DNA of 64,000 nt from positions 12,089,821 to 12,153,820 of the forward strand of contig CM067081.1 of assembly GCA_034008185.1 (NCBI GenBank), written 5' to 3'. Under the pieces are notes generated by a model that had not been told where the DNA came from, searched no databases, and was given only the letters and a program-made list of their open reading frames with translations. The translations under genes and the position numbers were made by a program. Numbering within the stretch: position 1 is the stretch's first letter; the number at the start of each line of letters is the position of its first letter. Of the stretch, positions 28,401-43,300 are shown piece by piece. Source of the DNA: Gorsachius magnificus (lineage: Eukaryota > Chordata > Aves > Pelecaniformes > Ardeidae).

Positions 28401-31400
28401 TCAGGCTGCACAAACAGACCATTGAAGAAGCTAGAAAGCATCTACAGGAGTATCAGAATAAATTGAAGCAAAGATATTTGTCTACTTCTGCAACACCTCT
28501 GAGCTCTGTGGAAACAAAATCAATTCATTTAAAGCCTGTCTTAGAACCTCTTATACAGAGGCAAGGAGCGCAACCAGCACAATACCAGTCATCTGAACAA
28601 GTTCATGCACGAGCGTATGCACAGTCGCTACCTGTGTTTTCAGGAGCATTGCATATGTTGGAAAAAACACCGTCACAGAAACATGAAGAGCAAACGCGTA
28701 ACGCTTGTCCTGGCAGACATGTGCAGTTTTTAGAAATATCGAAACTGAAGCATGGAGAGTTTTGCTTGCCATGTGGCTGTCCCTCACAGGAACAAGTGGG
28801 AATGTTTGAAACCTCCAATAACCACACCAGAGAACCATCTCAGTTCCAGTTACCATCACAGTTAGTCACGAAAGATGTCACTGCAGCACGAACGCAGCTG
28901 GAAGCACACATACAACATGTTAGGTACATCTTGCCTGCAGAAGATTCCTCTGAGCCCTCAGAAACAGTGAGCTTTAAAGAGTCATCTCAGATGTCATCTA
29001 ACCATCAAACAGAGACAGAAGCTGGAGAAGAGCCTCCACTTAAGACACCCCTCATGCCAGCAACAAAGGGATCTCCTATAGTTCAGGCACCCTCAGTTGA
29101 TTCTTTGGCGTATCAGCAGGGATCTGCAGAGAGCACCATCAAAACAAGCCTTGAACAACGCCTCAATCTTCCTGAACCTGTGACTTTATCTCATGAAGAA
29201 TCTAAAGCCCAGGGTGTTGAAGAATTCTTTATATCAAAACCGAGAGATGCATCTTGGTTAAATTATTCTGGTATACTGAATTTGAGGGACAGAGTGTTGG
29301 CCTCATCAGAAAGCATCCAAGCTCAGCAAAGGTATTTGAAAGAATTGCAAGAGCAGCTAGATGCACAGAGAGAAGCTCTTCTTTCTAGGCAGAAAATACA
29401 AGAACAACTGCTTTTACAGAAGCAAGATAAATTGAAGGAACAGATGCAGAGACAGCAAGAGGCTTTGAAAGGATTTCTGAACAAGCAGGTAAGCTTTATG
29501 AATGCTTTGCATGGTGAGTCATCTAGTAGGTGATCAAACTTAAAAGTGAATGCTACCAATTAGCAAAGCATCCCGTGGAGTGTTGCTAGTTTTAGGTGAT
29601 TTACTGTAATGAAAATTTTAATTAGGACTTGTGATTTGTAATCAGTAGTTCTCTTCAGCAACCCCCAAGAGCGCTGTTTTGTTCGGTCTAACAGAAATAG
29701 TATGAACTTCTGTGCATGGTCTCTGAACATAATGCTTATTGAAATAGTTATGTTGTCTGAAATATTTGCAGGTGTAGTTTTCTTCCATTCTAGAAATGCA
29801 GCTATATGCGTAAAACACCTCTTGTATTAAAAATATGTAAGGAGTACCTCAAAGGATATTTGTAAGCATTTTAAATATATCATTTTTTGAAGTTTGTCTT
29901 TTATGTTTGTACACACAAGTGTATATGTTAGGAAATTAGTTTGTCAGCTGCACTCTTGACTGGTAATTTTGTTTGTTTCTGGGTAACAGAAGAAAATTCG
30001 AGCTTATTTTGAGTTTCTAAAGCAGCTCCTTTTGTCCTTCTCTTTTTTTTTTTTTTTTTAAAACAGCAGCCATCTTAAAAAGTAACTCTTGCCTAGAGTC
30101 CCTGTCTCTTGCTTTTGAAGCCTCCAAACAGCTAAAATTCCTAAATTCAGTAGCTGAAAAACTAAAAAGCTTTTCAGAAATTGTTCCTGTTAAAAATGCT
30201 GAGTAATCCAGCAGAGGCCTTGAAAATCTAAATAATTGGTTTGGCACATTAGTTTTTTAGAGCTATATAAAATACCTATATGTCCAAATGTTTTTGTAAG
30301 CTAAGCAAGTCTGTCCAGTATTTTGCATTCTTGAACTATTTTCTCAAAGTGCTCAATATTGTCCTGTAAGGAATACACACACAAGAAAATGCTGGTTTGA
30401 TAAATGAGTATAAATATAATCTTATATACAGTTGCTTCCCCCCCTTCTAAGGTGAGATGTATTTGCACAAATGAAGAAATGACAGAAACACAAAAGCCTG
30501 GCTGCATTAATAGGACTGACTTTTTCCAAGTCTCAGAAAACTACCAGCAAGAGAATTGTGGCAGGAATAAATTTCACGGACGTGAAATGATTTCACAGTG
30601 CCTCAGTCCAGCTGAGCAAACTGGTAAGGCTGTATAGTATTTATCATTATAATTTTTCTCATTTTGCAGCTGAGATGGGCTTCTCTTCCATCTCCCCAAG
30701 TTAATTTGATACATACATACGTGTTATTGCAACATGCAAAACTTTGTTTTACAGAACAGTTGGAGAAAGTTCTATGTAGAGAACAGAAGCAGAGATCTTC
30801 CAAACCACCTGTGGCAAAAGTCAAGTTAGGGCTTGATTTAGAACAACATGAACTTAGTGTTATACCAGAGGTAGACACGCCGAAGAGTTGCAACATTTCT
30901 TTTGCAGGTAAAACCCGTATATATGGATATAAAAAAATACAATAAATGCTGCTGTTCCTGAAAAATATAGATTGGAGGAAATTAATCTCTTCTGAAGAGT
31001 CTTTGAGATGATTGATTGTGAAATAATATCTGATACTGTTGTCTTTTTTTTTTTAAGGTGTAATTTGTATACTAGCATAGTGAGTTGTAGTTGAGGAAAG
31101 GTAATCCTGTCAGTGTCTGTCTAGAAAAACATAATCAAAACACAAAGTCACCAAGAAAAAAAATCCACTGTAATTCCATGACTTAAATTCCCTGTTGATT
31201 TTTTTCCTGTTGGGCAGCATCTGTGTTAATCGTACAGTAATTGTAAAGAGAACCATCAGAGTTTATAGAAGATGTTTAAAAGTGCTTTGAGCATACCAAG
31301 AAAATGAGTGAAAACTTTTAAGTAAGGAGTTAGTATCAAGTTTCTACAGAAAATTTTAGACCATATTTATAGGTTATTTTCAGTTATAAAACACTATTTG

Positions 31401-34400
31401 TAAAAATTTCAGACATTCATCCTGATTCATCTTGGCATTCATCTTGAACAATGTAGTGAAATAATGAAACAGCTAATATGGGACATTTTTTAATTAAAGA
31501 AAAGTAATCAATGCTAGTCAGCATCAGTTTATGCACAATAATTCTTGTTGGACCAATTTTGTATCTTGATTAGACAAGTTTCGTTGGTGAAGGTTTCAAT
31601 AGAAGAATATATTCTCAAAAGCACTTGGCTCAGTGTTACACATCTTAATTACAAAAAAAAAATAAATTATTAAAACCAAAAATGCCTACCAAAAAAGTTT
31701 TGTGAAATAGTATCTAGTGGAATTCTAGAGTAGGGAATACTCATTTGCTGTGTAATCCCATTATGATCCACAGGTGATTTATTATCCTGTATTATCTAAC
31801 CATTGGTCAGAGTAGGTAGTAAAAAGTTGGACTTGTGTTTTTTATTGTATTGTGTGGCCAAAAAGGGCTGTTGTATGGTGTGGGTTGAGGGGAAAAGAAA
31901 TCTTTAAGCCAGAGCAGAGAAGTTACATTGCCTCTGGATTTGGAAAAACGACTGAAAGTTTTGGTGGATTTCCTATGTGGAAAAATTTGTTTGAATTTTT
32001 TTGGTAGAAATATTTTAGTTAAGAATTATTTTCTGAGAAGTCTGTGACCTGTACAATCTTTTTATCTGTGTGATCTGTAAACTGTGTAATACAAAGGTTT
32101 TTACTGACCTCATGTGGCTAACTATTAAAATGGAGCACTGTACAAATTCACCAGGTTATTTCTGTAGAATAGAATGTGCATCTTAATTTTTTTCATGAAG
32201 TGCAAGACACTGCATTTCTGTACCTAAACTGATAACATGTTTTAAATCCAGATAAAACAGATTCTGTTGGTGGAGAATCTTCTCCCATTTCAACCATTGG
32301 GGAGTTTGAATATGTGAAACGTTACAGTCATGCTCGTCATGAAGAAGGCAGGTTACCTTCGAGCATAACAACCTACGAGGAACAAATGTCTAATGGAAAT
32401 CCAAGGCAAAGTAAACAGTCAAGTGGATTATTACAAGAGGTGCTGATGATGACTGCTAAAAATTCATATGATTCAGGTGAGGAAATCCTCTTCCTTCAAG
32501 GAATTACATGAATATCATTCAGCACTGCTGATTGTACTACTATGTATTTGTGGTGTGTGACCTGACTTGTTAAAGAAAATGCGGTGCTATTTAAATACTG
32601 TTTAATTTTAAGTGTAAAAAAGGGTGTTTCAGTAAGCATGTGTCTCAGAATGACTGAGTTGGGTGTTTTGGTTGGGTTTTTTTTTTTTTTTTTTGGTGAT
32701 CTGTTACCATTCCAGTAACAAAAGTCCACACTGCAGTAAACTTCATTGCTAATCAACAGTTTCTCATCCAGGGTACGTGATCTGTATCGGTGCCTTGTAG
32801 AACTGTCTGTAAAGAAACTTTTGTACTGCCAGATTGCCCTGCCCCTTCCAGCAGAATCCCATGCACGCACAGGGAGCAAACTGCTGTACAAAGCCTTAGG
32901 TGTGTCCTCCTCTTGAGGGAGGTATCTTCTGCCCAGACTGTGGGGTGTTCAGGTTTGCACCTTCACCAGGTGGGACCTGTTTGAGCAGACAAGTGGTGTG
33001 CCTGATTTACTACCCAGTGATTCCTTGTATCAACACAAAGGAATTTAATGCTTAAAGAGAACTCTGGAGTGTTAACATGCTAATGTAGATGTCCACTGAA
33101 AGATCAGTGTATATAAGAAATTTCTTAAAATACAGCTGAGACAAAAAATAGAAGGCTGTTACCCTTAAGTCAAAGAAACAATTTGAAAGAATCAGCTGTT
33201 AAGTTGTGACAGAAATAAAAATGGTGCAATAATGTAAGGATTACTTTAATTCTGCTCTTTTCTCTTAATCTGCCGAGAGCTTTTATTAGAGATCACACCT
33301 TAGAGCATAAACTGGGTCTGTATGTGACAAAGTTAGTTGGATTCTATAAATTAAACCAAGTTGGTTTGGTTATAAAAAAGTTGGTTTTGTTATAAAATGG
33401 TTTGTAAATGTTCAGCATAATTTTGTTATAGGGTTGTTGAAACCTACTAAGCATGATATGGGTAGCTTGACCAGTTTTATAAAAGGACAAAGGTGATTAG
33501 TCTCAGGTAAACAAAGCAGGTTACTAGGAAGGTTTTCAAGAGACTGGACTAACAAGTGGATGCCAAGGCTTTTAATTCCTACTATTTTTTTTTCCCTGCC
33601 TATAAAAATGTAGCTTGTCTCACCGGTCTTGGAATAATGTTAACTCAAAGGCTTCAGTACTTTCAGTTGCAATGCACTTGCTTCTCTTCAAATTTCCTAC
33701 AGATTGAAATGCAGTTTATCATCACTGTAATTGAGAAATGCTATGCCTGACTTGCTGGGAACTGTTAGACAAAGTTTGCAAAACATTGCCTAAAGCAATT
33801 TGAAGCTTTCTACAAGATGACAGGCAGCATCTCATGGTCCAGTACAATTTTCAGTATCCATCTAAAATAAATGTATTACTAGAGCTGCAAAGGCGTCTTC
33901 AGTAACTTTGTTACCTTATATGTAGGTCTTTATGAGCAATACAGCTATGTAGTATGCACCTCCTGGGTTTGCTAGGAATTTCACCACTGCCCCAAATCTT
34001 AAGGTAACTTTTCATTTAGTTTTGTGTTGAGGCATCCTTTTAATTGGATTTACTAGGAATTTAAGTTGTTTTTTTTTTTTTAACTGCTTAACTTTAAATT
34101 TAAATTAAATTATCACTAAAGAATTTTGTCTTTTTTAACAGTATTTGAAGAAAAGGCTTATAATTTTTCTAGGTTGTAGAAGCATTGCTAGATCAGTGCG
34201 TTACCAAATTAATAGGAAATAGTGTAGTGTCTTTTTACACTAGTGAGTATTCTATATGAACAGTGCAGTGGTTTATGTAAGAAGATTAGGAAACTTCATG
34301 TGAACATCTATATTTAAAAAAAAAAACAAACCAAAAACCCAAACCTCATAAAAACCAAACGTCAAAGCTTTCTGTGATTATGTATTTAAGAGGATTGTCC

Positions 34401-37400
34401 TCCTGAGCAGCTCAACAACCAAAACATTCAATAGTATCTTTGTAATTTGAAGGCTGTGAAAGCACTCTGTGGTAATTCAGTAACTAGTGCAGTATTTTCA
34501 GCAAGAAAAACTATAGTCTGTGTTAAAGTTTCTGAAGGGGAAAGGGGAAACAAGGTGCATTTGAAGTTGTTACCTATGATAGTAGCTTTGATTATTTTTT
34601 ATTTAATTGTTGGGGGCTTTTTGGTAGTGGGGGTTTTTTTGGTGGTTTGTTTTGGGGGTTTTTTTGCTACTTGATTCTATAACCAGAACACGTTTGCAGT
34701 TTTCCCATGTTTTCGAGATGTAATTCTGTCTCTAAAGGTGAGAGCAAATGAGTGCTTTGTACATGTGATCTCTGACCTTATTCTTTGAAGTTATGTTCTT
34801 AGGGGTTTCTATCTTCGATCAAATAATGTAAAGCTTTACTACTTGAGAGTTGTACTTCTTTTGTGATTACAGAACCACTAGATGTGCACAAATCCTATTA
34901 ATCACTGCTCATGTGCTTTTTAAAAATAAAGCATTAAAGATAAAAAGGTAAAAGTTATACAGGTTCTTAAAAAGATAAACTTGGTAAATCTGCTTGGATA
35001 CTTTATCAACAAAGGTGAGTTTCCTTTGATATGAGACTTGTCCTTGGGTAACAGGCAATATTTTTTTTTTTCATTAATTTCTATAATTAGCTGTATTTCT
35101 TCAAATTATTACAAGAAGAAGAATAACCCTCTCAAATTTAGAAGCAGACATGTCTGAACATAAAACTGGTCTAAAGGACTGCTTCTGGGTAGGGGTGCTC
35201 AGTACTGAGTGGTTGCAAGTGCTACACAAACTGCTCAGCTGGGTGTGGCAGGCAGAGAGGACCGGTAACTGTTAAGGTGATGTTGCAGTAAGTGCCACCA
35301 GTGAGGCTATGACTTGCATTGCTCTCTCTTACCATGCCACTGATGTATGACAAGACGAGTTAGGAACTTTGGACACTTGATATTTCTTCTTCCCAATCCA
35401 GTTTGGTTAAAATGGGTTAATAGAATGTCAACATGGGATTGCAGAGTAAACTTACAGGTGAGACAGGCAGTCTGATGGCATAAACCTCATTTCCTTAAAA
35501 GTCAGTCTGAAAATAGTGACTAGATGTGATACATGCATCTCTGTCGCGGTTCCCCTTTGTTACGTGTTAACAGGCTTATGTCTCTTTATTTGTCTTCAAC
35601 AGTCCTCTTGAGCAGTGCTCCAGATGTGATTATCTTCATGTATTGCTAGCCTGTACAGAGATTTTATTCCAAGCATGATTGGTTTTTGTGTGAGTTTTAG
35701 TAATCCCAAATATTTTTCCATAATTCCTTATTGTGACAGATTGTCTCATCCAACACCAATTTAGACAAGCTAGCGTGCAGTACAACTTTTTTTTGTTTGT
35801 CTACATGGTTGGATTTGGACTAATCCCTGTTTTTATATTGTCTTTGTTGGGTGGTTTGTTTGTTCAGTCTTTTGTTATCAAATTGCACCCTGAAATTATT
35901 GCTGCTATTTTACTGCAATTTTTGTTGGGGAAAAAAAAAGGCATTCTGTATATTACAGCCTCACTTTTTAAATACAAATTCTTTGTCACAGTGTTGTGGC
36001 TAGGAGGTTAAAACATAAATGACCGTATTGATGTCAGGAAGCTGTGAGGAACAAGAATCTTGCATTATCATTTTGGAGGGAGGAAAGAAGAATAAAAAGC
36101 CCTCCTCTACAGTTAGTTTTTTTTATGGATATTAATATAATAAAGTCATGAGATATGAGCATGTTGTATTTTTAATTAAATAATTTGGTTCATAGCATGA
36201 AATTGCTGCTATTCCTCCCTTGTATTAATATCACAAGAACAATGCAGATTATTACAGTACAGTAATGAAACATTTGTAGCCTAGCTCTCCATAGAATTTA
36301 TATACAAGAGAGTATTAAATGCTTGAATCTCATCTCATATGTATTCTAAATTATTACCTGTCATGCTGATATCCTTTAGAAGATAAAATAATTTCTTTCA
36401 GAAAAATAACTAATCTTGATATCAAAGTATCAGGAAATAGTGAATTCTTTTGTAGCTTGTTCCAGCATTTAGTTTTTTATCAAACTATAAAATAAATGGT
36501 CTATTTCCAGTTTCTGAATGTCTGACAGCCATTTGTAGCCACTGCTTCTTGTTATTCCTTTCTTTGAGTTTTTAGAAATCTTTTGTACTGTGTGGTTTTT
36601 TTTCTCCTATGGAGATATTTAAATACTGTCGTGGTTTAACCCGGCTGGCAACTCAGCACCACGCAGCCGCTCGCTCACTCCCCCCCCCCCCCCTCAGTGG
36701 GATGGGGGAGAGAATCGGGAAGGGGAAAAAGGTTAGAGCCGAGGGCTGAGATAAAGACAGTTTAATAAGAGAAAATAATAATAATAGTAATAATGAGAAT
36801 GATAACAAAATATACAGAATATACAAAACGAATGATGCACAATGCAATTGCTCACCACCCGCCGACCGATGCCCAGCCCGTCCCGAGCAGCGATCAGTAC
36901 CCGAGCGACCGACCGACCCACCAACCCCCCCGAGCATGACGTTATATGGTATGGAATAGCTCTTTGGACAGTTTGGGTCCTAGCTGTGCTGTACTCCCAG
37001 CTTGTTACGCACCTGGCTGAGCAGGAGAAGCTCAAAAAGTCCTTGAGCAGTCTGAGCACTTCTTGGCAACAACTAAAAACATCAGCGTGTTATCAACATT
37101 CTTCTGGCACTAAATCCAAAGCACAGCACTATGCTAGCTTCTGTGAAGAAAATTAACTGTATCCCAGCTGAAACCAGGACAAATACCAAGAGATATGACT
37201 GCAGTTTTCATGCCGACTCAAGGAATTTTCTTCAAAGCCTTGCTCATTTTCAGGATCTTCTGTGTCCTATATTCTGCTCCAAAGAAGAGGAGCAGACTTC
37301 TGCAGAGTGTCTGGACTCAGCCACACTACTGCCATATCCAACCAACGACCTTCTTGCCACCTTGTTCTACTCAAACCTTAAAAATTGTCTTTCATGTGAA

Positions 37401-40268
37401 CCTGAAGACTTTTATCGTGTACTTGTAGACAAGGGATCAGAAGCCAGTGTTCTGTGCTCTTACATTTATAATTTTATCTATATTGGAACAGTGTTGTTTA
37501 ACAGACCCAGCTTTGCAGGAGGTTGAGGTCATTTTTACCGTTCTTCCATTCTTCATATTTGCAACCTCTGTTGCCAACAGCTCCGTTTAGTTACTGATCA
37601 CACTGTCATAAATGATCAAGATCAAGCCTGCGAGAAGTTTCTGGAGAATTCATGAGCGTGGGGGGAAAAGAAGCCACTTGAGAATTTCTTTAACCTTAAT
37701 TTTGAGATCACTCAGTTAGCATTTAATGTAATAAAATAGTAAATTAATTAAGACTAGGTTAAGGTCTCTTTAAATAAATATAGTTTAGATGTATTTCATT
37801 TTATGTCTTCTACTTTCTCGTAGAAGAATACTGGATGATATCGGCTATAGGAAACCTTAGATTTCTGCCCCAAAAGAATTAGTTTCAAAATGTTTCATAC
37901 TGATTGAGATACATTAGTATCACATCATATAGATACTTCACTGGTGTTGTCTCTCAGAGGAAGCCTCTCCCCCCCCCTTTTTTGTACAGTAGGAAAAATG
38001 GAACAACTGGACTCCACCTTCCAGTAAGAAATTGCGTTTCAGTTTATACAGGCTACAAACTAGTGTTAGGATTCACAGAATGTTACGAGATCTGCTGAAG
38101 CATAGAGCCTTACAAATGCTGGGGATTTGAAAGGTGTCTGTCACTTGCAGCCCTTGTAGAGTTGGGAGAAAACATACCTACTTCACTTCTACTGTTTAAT
38201 TTCTGTTTGATATTTAGCACTTCTTTCTTGAAAACTATTACTGGAAATAATATTATTTTAGAGTTTGCTGGCAATTAATTTACAGTCTTAGAATGTCAAA
38301 CTTCAAAGATGTTTGTCAGCACTGAATACAGAAATTACATTTTTCTGGTGCTGCTGTGGTCCTACTGCACAGATACTGATCTCCCTTGTACATGTAAGAG
38401 CGTTACGGCAAAGGTGATTCATGGTAGTAGTCATGCTATAGTTAAGTAATTCCATGTGTCTGATTTCTCCGATCTACTTGGAATGTCTGCTTTCCTTTTT
38501 AATCATTGTTAAGGGTAGACAGCAAAAGATTCTGCCTTCCCTGCCCTCCTCCCCCCCCCCCCCAATTAAATGATTATAACAACACTAGCGAAGTGTTCAT
38601 TCTACGAAGCCAAAGCATGAATTTCTAGCTCCTCCTGCACACTCCGCAGAGAGCAGTCATGCTGGTTAGACATTTTAAGAAGGCTGGTCAAGGAGAACTG
38701 CCAATTGCCAATTAAATCGGTGGAGCAGAAAGTATGTTGTAGGTGAGAAGAAAGTGGTAAGGATGAGCAAAATCAGTGCCCCAGTAGTGAGGCCAGCAGC
38801 AGTAGAGTCTTACTGCCGTCTGGTGTCCAAAAAAAAATTGCTGACTGAACTCGGAAGTTGCTTTCTATTCCTTATTGCTTCTCTTACATTTGTGTTCAGC
38901 CCAGTCACAGGATTCTCAAGCGGCTCAAGAGTCACCAGTTCTTGCTGCTGAAATTGGAGACAGAGTTACAGCACGTTCTGGACCATCATTCAGACTTGAT
39001 AATAAGGTTAGTCATATCAAAATAACCTTATAACATAACTTAATCTTTATTTTGTGATGAAATCTTTCTCTCTTGTATTGGGAGACTAAGGCTGGGTGTG
39101 ATACTCTGGATGCAGCAGTGTAACAAGCACCAAGTGAAGAGAGGTGATCACCGCGATGGATCTACTGGCTGTATTCCTGTTCATACAGCGCAGGATGCTG
39201 TTACCTCTCTGCTGCCAGGGCACACCGTGGGCTTACACTCGGCTCGCTGTCTGCAGAGACCCCTGGGTCCTTTGTCACAGGGCTGCTCCCCTGGCAGGCC
39301 CCAGCTTGGACTGATGTATAGGGTTCTTCCTTCCCAGGCGCTGGACTTTATATTTGTTCTTGCTGAGTTTTACAATGTTCCTGTAGGGCTAGCCTCATGA
39401 GGTCGTTCTAGATGTCAGCCCTGCCATTTACTGTATCAGATGGTCTTCCCAGCTTAGTGTTACCTGCAAACCTGACAAAAGCATGGTTTCAGCTCTGGGT
39501 CATTGCCAAAGGTGTTAAAGAGGACACGTCCTAGGATGGAGCCCTGTCAAACTCCACTTGTTCCCCACCTCCAGGTGCAGCGTAACCCTCTGAGCCTCAT
39601 TATCCAGTCAGTTTTTTACCCGTCTTGTCATCCATCCATCCAGGTTGTGACATCCAAACTGGGATACAAGAACATTGTGAGAGACAGTGTCAAAAACCTT
39701 GCCAAAATCAATACCAGTGATATCCCCTGCTTTCCTCTCGCCCAAATACCCCATTGTTTTGTCAGGAGATAAAAACAGTATTTAAAAAATGCTATGTATA
39801 ATGTGTGTATGTTAAATATATTTACATAAGGTGGTATATAATGAAAAACATAGGGGAAGGGTTTCTTAGATTTTTGTCTTGAATTTTCTTAGTGCACATT
39901 TTAATTCAAAGTTTGGGAAGAAAAGTTCGTGTCCAATTCTTCAAAATTTGGAAGTACAAGAACTTTCATTCTCTGGTTTGTGACTTTGTAGTCACAAACT
40001 TAAGGAAGATAATATTTTAGGATATTTTGTATATTTTTTGTTTCATTTCGTAGAATTGAATTTTTAGGTCAGTCTGCTGTATGCCAAAGGCTTATTCATG
40101 CAAGTACTTGTAAAATTCTTGAGGTTTTCATGTATTGCATACATGTTCCTCTGAGATCTACAATTCTACTGAAGTAGGTCTGTGATGAGAAATAGCCAAA
40201 TCTGACAACCAGAAGATAAAATAATCTTCCAGGTGTCATGATCTGTATGCAGTTCTGAGAGGCTTTAT

Positions 40269-40302
<34 letters not shown>

Positions 40303-43300
40303 TGAGGGGAGGGGGCTGTTGGGGAGCGATGTGTCTGGGACCTTGGGTGTGAATGTTTTGTACTGGGCAATGATGAATCTGTGTTTGCCTGAGTGTGCAA
40401 AGCATGAAGGCTTCTACACTTGAACTGAGCTCAGAGTAAGATGTGTGGTTCAAAGCTTTAATTACGGACATCCAAATACGTGGTAAAGCGTATGTTATTT
40501 TGTCCTAGGAAGTACTTTCTAAGGTAGTATCCACAAACTTGGCTTCAGAGGCTTTCGTGCAAGTCATACCCAGTGACTTATCTTCAACAATTTCCACTGG
40601 AAGCTTGTTGACTAGTGAAACATTGGATGTAACCCCTGTTGACACTGGTGAGTGGGTTTTGTTGTTCTTGTGAAAGGAAAATTGTGTATTCTCTTTATTT
40701 TATAACAGAATGGGTCTAACTGGACATAAATTCTTCTGAAATAAGCGAACGGGAGCTTCACTTAAGAATGATTAATATGTCCATAGAGTTGATTAATATG
40801 TGTTACAGAGTTGAGTGTAACTAGAATATTTCATTATGTGCTAATTTTTTTACGCTTATAATAATTTAACCTTATAACACATCAGATTTGGCAAAGGATA
40901 TTTGAGTTTTATTAAGCAGCAGTAACCCTAGCAGTTTTCAAGTGGCGATTTAAAAAAAAAAATTAATCCCCAAATGATGCACTGATAAAAGTTTTCTAAT
41001 CAATATATATCATAGATTGTTATACAGCTATGATTGTTGTCTTGCTATTAAGAGAATTGTTCCAATATCCGCTTGTCACCATAGTAATTCTTAATAACTT
41101 ATTTGTGAAAATATCACTTGAATACCATACTGACTTTTAGTAGTTTTCTGGGAAATATGTGTTCATATTCTTTTTTCCTTTCAGTCTGCTTCTTGACCTT
41201 AAGCTAGCTTTTCATAAAATTAAAAATAATCCTTTATGATAAATATATAATTGCTCCTCTGCATACTGATGTTGCCACTTGTGAACATGGGAAGTGAGTT
41301 TGAAAGGGATCAGACAGTGACCTGTGCATTTATTTACTTTCATGCTTAATATTGTGTTAATCTGACACATATCTGATCTCATAAACAACCATGTGTGTAT
41401 GAGAGTTCTTCTGTGTTTATAAATCAATTTTTGAAGACTACAGTTTTTGAGCCACTGAAATGTCAGGCTGTATTGTAACCCTAATGTTCCAAATTGGGAA
41501 GTGTTATTTTTGAGTAATAAGCTTCATAGCTCATATGACAAATTGTGGTTTATTGACACAGAAAAGCTAAGGCAAATTCTAAGATCATTTGTTTGTAGCT
41601 TTTCTTTTCTATTTTTTTTAAGTTGTGGAATCAAAACACCAAAGGTTTTGGTTACTCAGCTACACGAATAAATTTTTCAAGTTTTCTGATAGCTTTGTGC
41701 AATGCTTCTGTAAGCGTATACAGAGAGGGGTTGGTGTTCTAACTAGGAGTCACTCTGATTTCTTACGTATTTCTAGAAATAGGCAATTTCTGTTTAAGCA
41801 TAAATAAAACTGCTGCCCGATGCCATGAAGACACTCAAGATCATATTAAAGGATTGACACATTTATGTACAACAGGAAGTAAAAGTATACTAACTAGCAT
41901 AAAATAACAGGATTAATTCTTTTCTGAATTTAATGTTTCAGTATTTCCTAAGTCTATATACTCTAAAAGTGCTAAGCTGTACTGACTACTATCTAGTTAG
42001 ATATTATCAACCTGAATTTGTGGAAATTTGTGGTAAGGTTTGTGGAAGCATTGATGGGAGACAATTAAAAAAACAAAACCCCTGAGCTCTTTATGAATAT
42101 TTCAGGATATTAAGCAGTATCAGGTGACTTCATGTAAGTGGTTTATATGCAAAACTATCAACATCTACCTTACTATTTCAGGATTGTCTTCTGATAGTAC
42201 GGAAGATCAAATTTTGAGAGAAACAGTGAGCCGCCCTTGGAACTCCTCACTGCCTTTTACCTTACAGCAGAGGCAAAGGAATTTGTCTGGAGCATCTGGA
42301 ACTCAGTTGCCTGAAGGAGAGATGTATCTTTATAAACGAGGTTGGATACAGCAGATCTTGGGGAAATGTACTGGAGACTTGAACTCTTACTCAGAGGACA
42401 ATACAGGTTTCCAAGGTATTTGCCATTTTAAGGCATTTTTGTGCTGCATTCTCATCGTACAGAATGAGGAGCTTACTCAATGTGATATGTTAGTCTGTTA
42501 CTTAAATTCAGCTTACATTTTAAAGTCAGTAAGAATTCTACTTTTGATGCATCGATGTTTTCATGCTTTGCTCTATGTATGTGTCCACATAGTACAGTGT
42601 AGTGCAAAAAAAGACCGTCTGATCAGGTATTTATCTGATTGTAGTCTAGTTCTGTGCAGCTTCCTGCTACTATGGCTAGACTGTTTGTTATCTGTGCCAA
42701 TTTTACCTGTTGTTTATGCACAACTTTCCCTTCAGGAAGGTAGAGACAATAATATATGATACTTTATTATTCACATAGGGTCACATAGTTGATGAAACAC
42801 CGATTAACAGACTGGTGGAAGTTCTGTGCTCTCTAGAAAAATGTAATGATTCATGAAAATAAGAACATCTTTATTAACTATCATGAAGATAACGCTAGTA
42901 TTTTAATTAGAACCACTTTCTTCTGGAATGTTTGAAAACCTAGAATCATAGAATTATAGATTAATCTGGACTAGAAAGGACTTCTAGTTATGTGTGATCC
43001 ACATTCTCTGTCCTGCTCACAGCAGAGCCAACTTAGATCAGGTTGCTTAAGGCCTTGTCCAGGCAAGTTCTGAATGTCTCCAAGAACAGAGATTCCACAC
43101 CTCCCCAGGCCACATTTTAACAATTTTCTTCTTTTCTTCTCTCTTTTATTTTCTTTTAAGTTCAACCAGAATTTCCTGTGTTCCATCTTGTGTCCGTTAT
43201 ATCTCTTTTTTTTCACTGAGCATGCCTAAGACAAGTGACTGCATATTCTCTGTACTGTCTCTTAGGATGTAGTACACAGCAGAGATTTTTGTGCCCCTTT

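Noticed and set aside
40268..40471. Minus-strand frame with a THTHTH run
   Set aside because: Translation of the (TG)n microsatellite.
42416..42759. Open frame continuing past CEP295 exon 20
   Set aside because: Follows a usable donor; the extension is Cys/Leu-rich, unlike the protein, and the next exon joins in phase from the donor.
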